Assembly: GCF_029223885.1 (NCBI RefSeq)
Contig: NZ_CP119409.1
Span: 3,558,501-3,622,500 of the forward strand
Direction of reading: 5' to 3'
Length of the DNA stretch: 64,000 nucleotides
DNA from: Pararhizobium gei
GTDB lineage: Bacteria; Pseudomonadota; Alphaproteobacteria; Rhizobiales; Rhizobiaceae
Shown here piece by piece: positions 59,871 through 64,000 of the stretch (position 1 is the first letter of the stretch; the number at the start of each line of letters is the position of its first letter). The notes below the pieces were generated by a model. That model did no database searches, was not told where the DNA came from, and was given only the letters and a program-made list of their open reading frames with translations. Position numbers and translations under genes: made by a program.

Positions 59871-61741
59871 GCGAAACCGCAGCACAGCTCGCGCTTTTCG
59901 GCACAGTCAGGCAGGACGACACCCCGCGCCTGCTGAAAGCCGGGAAACTGACAGCGGAGCTTGCCGGCGGCAATCTGCGCAATATTCGTTTTGATGGCGT
60001 CGAGGTCTTGCGCGCAATCTCCTATCTGGTGCGTGACCGAGACTGGGGGACCTATGCGCCTGCCATTGCTGATCTCGAAATTCATGAAACCGAGATGGGC
60101 TTCATCGTTTCCTATTCGATGACGTGCGACGGACCGCACGACACGGTGCTGCATATTGCTGCCGCGATCGAAGGCGATGCTACAGGAAAGCTTGCTTTCA
60201 AGGTCGAAGCGCACACTGCTACGGGCTTCGAAACCAACCGCTGCGGTTTTTGCGTGCTGCATCCCATTGTCGGTGTCGCCGGAACGCCGGTGGCTGTAGA
60301 GCATGTGGACGGTCGTCTTGAGCACACGATACTTCCCGACCTGATCGAGCCTTGGCAACCCTTCAAGGAGATGCGGGCCATCACCCATACCGTGTTGCCC
60401 GGCGTCACCGCCGCCTGCCGCATGGAGGGCGATACGTTCGAGATGGAGGATCAGCGCAACTGGTCCGACGCTTCCTACAAGACCTATGTCCGGCCGCTCG
60501 CTCTCCCCTGGCCCTACCGGATAGCCGTGGGCGAGCCCGTTGTCCAGCATGTAGAACTCACGATCGCTGACAGCCGCACCGACAAACCAGTCTCTCCCGG
60601 AGACGGCACACCCGAAAGCGACGGGATTATTCGGATCTCTCCAGACATTGCGACCGGTGCAATGCCGGCCATCGGGCTGTCGATCACTCCCGAGGAGGCG
60701 AAGACCAGCCTCGCTGCACTCCTACAGCCAGATACGCTCCGGATACAGCACCTGCTGTTCCATTTCGATCCCGGCGCGGGCCATGGACCGCAGGCATTTA
60801 TCGACTTTGCCGCCATCGCGGCGATCCACAAGGGCGCAACGACGCTCGAGATCGCCGTGCCGTGCAGGCGCCCGCTGAATGATGAAATGCAGGAGATTGC
60901 CGCGTTGATGCGAAACGCCGGCTTCCGGCCGGACGCGATCATGGTTTGCCCATCGGTGGACCGCCAGTCCACCCCGCCCGGCAGCGCCTGGCCGGACTGC
61001 CCGCCGCTTGATGACGTCTATGCCGCCGCGGCACAGGCATTTTCCGGCATCCGCCTCGGCGGCGGCATGCTGAGCTATTTCACCGAACTCAACCGCAAGC
61101 GGGTGCCGCCAGCACAACTCGGTTTCATCAGCCACTGCACCAATCCCATCGTCCACGCGGCCGACGATATCAGCGTCATGCAGACGCTTGAGGCCCTCCC
61201 CTTCATCACCCGCTCGGTCCGGGCGATCTACGGCAGTCTGCCGTACCGGATCGGCCCCTCCACAATTGCCATGCGGCAAAATCCCTATGGCAGCCGCACG
61301 ATGGATAATCCCGACGGCGGCCGAATATGCATGGCCAAGCGGGATCCCCGGCACAATGGCCGCTTTGCAGAGGCTTTCGCGCTGGGCTATGCCGCAAATG
61401 TGCTGGATGCTGGCCTCGAATGCCTGACGCTGTCTGCGCTGACAGGTCCGTTCGGCCTCTTTGCCGATATAGACGAACCCGTTGCCGCTGGCCGGCCGCG
61501 GCCGCTTCACAATACGGTCGCCCTGCTTGCCCGGCTTTCTGGTGCCCAATGGCGGGCATACCGCTCGTCGTCGCCTGCAGAGGTTTTGGCGTTCTCAACG
61601 AACAGCGACGGACAGCGCAGCCTGCATCTCGTTAACATCACGGGCGCCAGCCAGCATGTAGAGATCACTGAGGAAGGCGCGGGCGCATCCAGCCAGACAA
61701 CGCTTGGCCCGTTCGAAACGCGGACACTACCCCTCGTTTGA
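59867..61741 (+). CDS. apnL: D-apionate lactonase
   Basis: A 624-residue cytosolic protein with no signal peptide, matching in length and context ApnL, the enzyme that opens D-apionolactone to D-apionate after ApdH. Recognisable features are the N-terminal beta-domain (LTAELAGGNLRNIRFDGVEVLR split by a turn), EMEDQRNWSDASYKTYVRPLALPWPY and a C-terminal barrel-like part with GGGMLSYFTELNRKR, ISHCTNPIVHAADD and MRQNPYGSRTMDNPDGG. It starts in the apdH stop (ATGA) and is the last gene before a terminator. Catalytic residues are not assigned. Confidence 0.78.
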   Translation: MSETAAQLALFGTVRQDDTPRLLKAGKLTAELAGGNLRNIRFDGVEVLRAISYLVRDRDWGTYAPAIADLEIHETEMGFIVSYSMTCDGPHDTVLHIAAAIEGDATGKLAFKVEAHTATGFETNRCGFCVLHPIVGVAGTPVAVEHVDGRLEHTILPDLIEPWQPFKEMRAITHTVLPGVTAACRMEGDTFEMEDQRNWSDASYKTYVRPLALPWPYRIAVGEPVVQHVELTIADSRTDKPVSPGDGTPESDGIIRISPDIATGAMPAIGLSITPEEAKTSLAALLQPDTLRIQHLLFHFDPGAGHGPQAFIDFAAIAAIHKGATTLEIAVPCRRPLNDEMQEIAALMRNAGFRPDAIMVCPSVDRQSTPPGSAWPDCPPLDDVYAAAAQAFSGIRLGGGMLSYFTELNRKRVPPAQLGFISHCTNPIVHAADDISVMQTLEALPFITRSVRAIYGSLPYRIGPSTIAMRQNPYGSRTMDNPDGGRICMAKRDPRHNGRFAEAFALGYAANVLDAGLECLTLSALTGPFGLFADIDEPVAAGRPRPLHNTVALLARLSGAQWRAYRSSSPAEVLAFSTNSDGQRSLHLVNITGASQHVEITEEGAGASSQTTLGPFETRTLPLV

Positions 61742-61759
61742 TACCCGTATACGGAAACC

Positions 61760-61791
61760 TTTCAGCGCACCTCCAAACAGGTGTGCTGAAA
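61760..61791. terminator. Terminator of the apiose operon / convergent pntB
   Basis: TTTCAGCGCACCT and AGGTGTGCTGAAA form a 13-bp stem with one G-T wobble over a six-base loop, between the convergent ends of apnL and pntB; A/T runs flank both sides. Confidence 0.75.
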
Positions 61792-61799
61792 ACGCTTGT

Positions 61800-63200
61800 T
61801 CAGTGATTCATCGCCTTGACGATATCGTCAGTCATCTTCTTGGCGTCGCCCAGCAGCATCATCGTCGCGTCCTTGTAGAACAGCGTGTTGTCGATGCCGG
61901 CATAGCCGGAGCCGAGCGAGCGCTTGACGAACAGGCAGGTCTTGGCCTTGTCCACGTCGAGGATCGGCATGCCGTAAATCGGCGAGGTCTTGTCGTCGCG
62001 GGCGGCCGGATTGGTCACGTCGTTGGCGCCGATGACATAGGCCACGTCGGCCTGGGCAAATTCGGAATTGATGTCTTCCAGCTCGAAGACCTCGTCATAG
62101 GGCACGTTGGCTTCGGCCAGCAGCACGTTCATGTGGCCGGGCATGCGGCCTGCGACCGGATGAATGGCATACTTCACCTCGACACCCCTAGCCTTCAGCG
62201 CATCCGCAAGCTCGCGGACGGCATGCTGTGCCTGGGCGACGGCCATGCCGTAACCCGGCACGATGATCACCTTGGAAGCATTCGCCATCAGGAAGGCCGC
62301 ATCGTCTGCCGAGCCCTGCTTGACAGTCCGCTGCACGCCGTCATCGCTTGCGGCAACACCGCTCTCGCCGCCGAAGCCGCCAAGAATGACCGAAACGAAG
62401 GAACGGTTCATGCCTTTGCACATGATGTAGGACAGGATCGCACCTGAAGAACCGACGAGAGCGCCGGTGATGATCAGCGCGAGATTACCAAGCGTGAAGC
62501 CAATGCCGGCCGCAGCCCAGCCGGAATAGGAATTCAGCATCGACACGACGACCGGCATGTCGGCGCCGCCGATCGGAACGATCAGCAACACGCCGAGCGC
62601 CAGCGACAGGACGACGATGGCCCAGAAGTCGAAATGGCTTTCGGACGCGGCAAGCCCGACGATGAAAAACACGATCAGCAGCAAAAGCACGATGTTGATG
62701 GCATGGCGGTAGGGGAGCATGATCGGCTTTCCCGACATGCGCCCATCGAGCTTCAGGAAGGCGATGATCGAACCCGTGAAGGTGATGGCGCCGATGGCAA
62801 CGCCCAGCGCCATTTCGACGAGCGCCTGCCCGTGGATCTGACCGATTTCACCGATACCAAAGGAGGACGGCGTGTAGAGCGCCGAGGCCGCGACCAGAAC
62901 CGCCGCAAGCCCGACCAGCGAATGGAATCCCGCAACCAGCTGGGGCATGGAGGTCATCGGAATCGAACGGGCGATATAGGCGCCAGCCCCGCCGCCGATC
63001 GCTAGACCGAGCAGGATGAGCATCAATCCGCCGAACGAGGGTGTCGCCAGGAGCAGGGTCGTGACGATGGCGATGCCCATGCCGACCATGCCGAGGATGT
63101 TTCCGCGGCGCGAAGTGGTGGGATGCGACAGGCCGCGCAGGGCCATGACGAAGAGGACACCGGAAACGAGATAAAGGAAGGCCGCGATATTGGGTGACAT
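61800..63200 (-). CDS. pntB: NAD(P) transhydrogenase beta subunit
   Basis: PntB is the proton-translocating, NADP-binding subunit of membrane transhydrogenase, which makes NADPH from NADH. The 466 residues begin MSPNIAAFLYLVSGVLFVM, show about nine membrane helices (for example IVLLLLIVFFIVGLAASES), and end in the NADP-binding domain with VIIVPGYGMAVAQAQHAV, YAIHPVAGRMPGHMNV and VIGANDVTNPAA. ATG 63200 gives the family N-terminus; an upstream in-frame start at 63386 lies inside pntAB. It is the last gene of pntAA-pntAB-pntB, 13 bases after pntAB. Confidence 0.97.
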   Translation of the reverse strand: MSPNIAAFLYLVSGVLFVMALRGLSHPTTSRRGNILGMVGMGIAIVTTLLLATPSFGGLMLILLGLAIGGGAGAYIARSIPMTSMPQLVAGFHSLVGLAAVLVAASALYTPSSFGIGEIGQIHGQALVEMALGVAIGAITFTGSIIAFLKLDGRMSGKPIMLPYRHAINIVLLLLIVFFIVGLAASESHFDFWAIVVLSLALGVLLIVPIGGADMPVVVSMLNSYSGWAAAGIGFTLGNLALIITGALVGSSGAILSYIMCKGMNRSFVSVILGGFGGESGVAASDDGVQRTVKQGSADDAAFLMANASKVIIVPGYGMAVAQAQHAVRELADALKARGVEVKYAIHPVAGRMPGHMNVLLAEANVPYDEVFELEDINSEFAQADVAYVIGANDVTNPAARDDKTSPIYGMPILDVDKAKTCLFVKRSLGSGYAGIDNTLFYKDATMMLLGDAKKMTDDIVKAMNH

Positions 63201-63213
63201 CAGCTTCAGGCCC

Positions 63214-63624
63214 TCACTTGTCTTTTTTCTTGTACATGGCGAGCATGCGCTGAGTGACGAGGAACCCGCCGAAAATGTTGACCGAGGCAAGGACCAGCGC
63301 CACGAAGCCGAAGCCGGTGGCAAGCCCTGACGCCGAGATGCCGACGGCCAAAAGAGCCCCGACCACAATAACGGAGGAGATGGCATTGGTGACCGCCATC
63401 AGCGGCGTGTGAAGAGCGGGCGTCACCGACCAGACGACATAGTAGCCGACGAAGATCGACAGAACGAAGATCGCAAGTTGAAAGACAAAGGGGTCGATCG
63501 CGCCGCCGCTCAGCCCATGGGCAGCGGCACCCGCCGCTTCCGGAACATATTCGGCTGCCGTTCGCACAGCTTCGACCGCCCGGTCCAGGTCGCCGATTGC
63601 CTTGTCGAGTAGCTCATTGGCCAT
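63214..63624 (-). CDS. pntAB: NAD(P) transhydrogenase alpha subunit, part 2 (membrane)
   Basis: The 136-residue membrane part of the alpha subunit, encoded separately as in most alphaproteobacteria. It has an amphipathic N-terminus and three to four hydrophobic helices (FQLAIFVLSIFVGYYVVWSV, VTPALHTPLMAVTNAISS and GFVALVLASVNIFGGFLVT), then MLAMYKKKDK. GGGAGG lies seven bases before ATG 63624 but only one base before ATG 63630, deciding the start. Confidence 0.95.
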   Translation of the reverse strand: MANELLDKAIGDLDRAVEAVRTAAEYVPEAAGAAAHGLSGGAIDPFVFQLAIFVLSIFVGYYVVWSVTPALHTPLMAVTNAISSVIVVGALLAVGISASGLATGFGFVALVLASVNIFGGFLVTQRMLAMYKKKDK

Positions 63625-63685
63625 TACCATACCTCCCTTGGGCGGCAGTGCTTCCCCCGAAGCCCCGCGCGACCCTCTCCAAATC

Positions 63686-64000
63686 TCAAACTGTCTCGGA
63701 AATCGCGACAGGTGCTGGCGCAAAAGCCGGATGCACGACGACACCCCCATGCGTCAGCATTGTCGCCTTGACGAGTTCGTCGTCAAGGTCGAGCGCGATC
63801 GTCTTCGTTTCCTTCGAGACCATGGTCTCCAAAAAGGTGACAAGGTTCCTTGCGTAGAGCGCCGAGGCCGAGGCCGCGATACGGCCAGGCACATTGGTAT
63901 AGCCAACGACCTTGACGCCTTCGACATCGGCGACCTGGTCGGCGACAGAACCTTCGACATTGCCGCCACGCTCGACAGCCAGATCGATGACGACGGAGCC
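63686..64000 (-). CDS. pntAA: NAD(P) transhydrogenase alpha subunit, part 1, 5' end cut by window
   Basis: The last 105 codons of the NAD-binding, soluble alpha subunit, open to the window edge in frame. The residues VVIDLAVERGGNVEGS, VVGYTNVPGRIAASASALYARNL and LDLDDELVKATMLTHGGVVVHP are the C-terminal part of the AlaDH/PNT NAD-binding domain. It is followed after 61 bases by pntAB and then pntB. The N-terminal two thirds lie beyond the window. Confidence 0.95.
   Translation of the reverse strand, partial: GSVVIDLAVERGGNVEGSVADQVADVEGVKVVGYTNVPGRIAASASALYARNLVTFLETMVSKETKTIALDLDDELVKATMLTHGGVVVHPAFAPAPVAISETV

Overview
The window is high-GC chromosomal DNA that looks like a member of the Rhizobiaceae (Rhizobium/Agrobacterium/Neorhizobium-like). 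The evidence is the glgP-glgB-glgC-glgA-pgm operon order, the split PntAA/PntAB/PntB transhydrogenase, soxBDAG sarcosine oxidase, CpdR next to an N-formylglutamate amidohydrolase, a suhB/MmgR-type small RNA and a ROSE-type leader on hsp20. Genus and species cannot be fixed from the sequence alone.

Layout. 1-4374: gltB (3' end cut off by the window), then a low-specificity threonine aldolase-like PLP enzyme, hsp20 with a ROSE thermometer, an alpha/beta hydrolase, hisN, an MmgR-like sRNA, an N-formylglutamate amidohydrolase, cpdR and tRNA-Val(GAC). 11.2-14.5 kb: a repetitive RTX protein and three small hypothetical genes. 14.6-20.1 kb: ilvD, two MarR regulators, two VOC proteins, DUF899 and DUF1579. 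20.4-27.1 kb: a transglutaminase/DUF2126, permuted ATP-grasp/alpha-E and transglutaminase operon, predicted to make or modify a peptide. 27.3-39.6 kb: glycogen operon glgPBCA-pgm, two 72-residue unknowns, glgX and a MaoC/NodN-like dehydratase.

39.6-41.2 kb is the outlier. It is a short AT-rich patch holding a second-looking ribosomal protein S2 gene with a foreign C-terminal tail and no tsf after it, followed 17 bases later by a SLATT-type two-helix membrane protein. SLATT proteins are predicted effectors of phage-defence and conflict systems. Pairing one with an S2 paralogue is not a combination I know, and this is the best candidate for a novel system here.

41.2-48.5 kb: soxBDAG on the minus strand with a TGCGAC-rich upstream region, rpsU, a TPR lipoprotein and a DUF1127 protein. 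48.7-61.7 kb: what looks like a complete D-apiose catabolic locus. It comprises a GntR/FCD regulator, a RuBisCO-like protein, OiaK kinase, ApnO, a four-gene ABC sugar importer, ApdH and ApnL, split into two plus-strand units by an inverted HD-GYP gene. The same 16-bp sequence precedes both units, suggesting one regulon. The window ends in pntB-pntAB-pntAA (pntAA cut by the edge).

Most very long open frames on the opposite strand of these genes are GC-driven shadows and were discarded. Enzyme names come from recognising families by eye; no database search was run.
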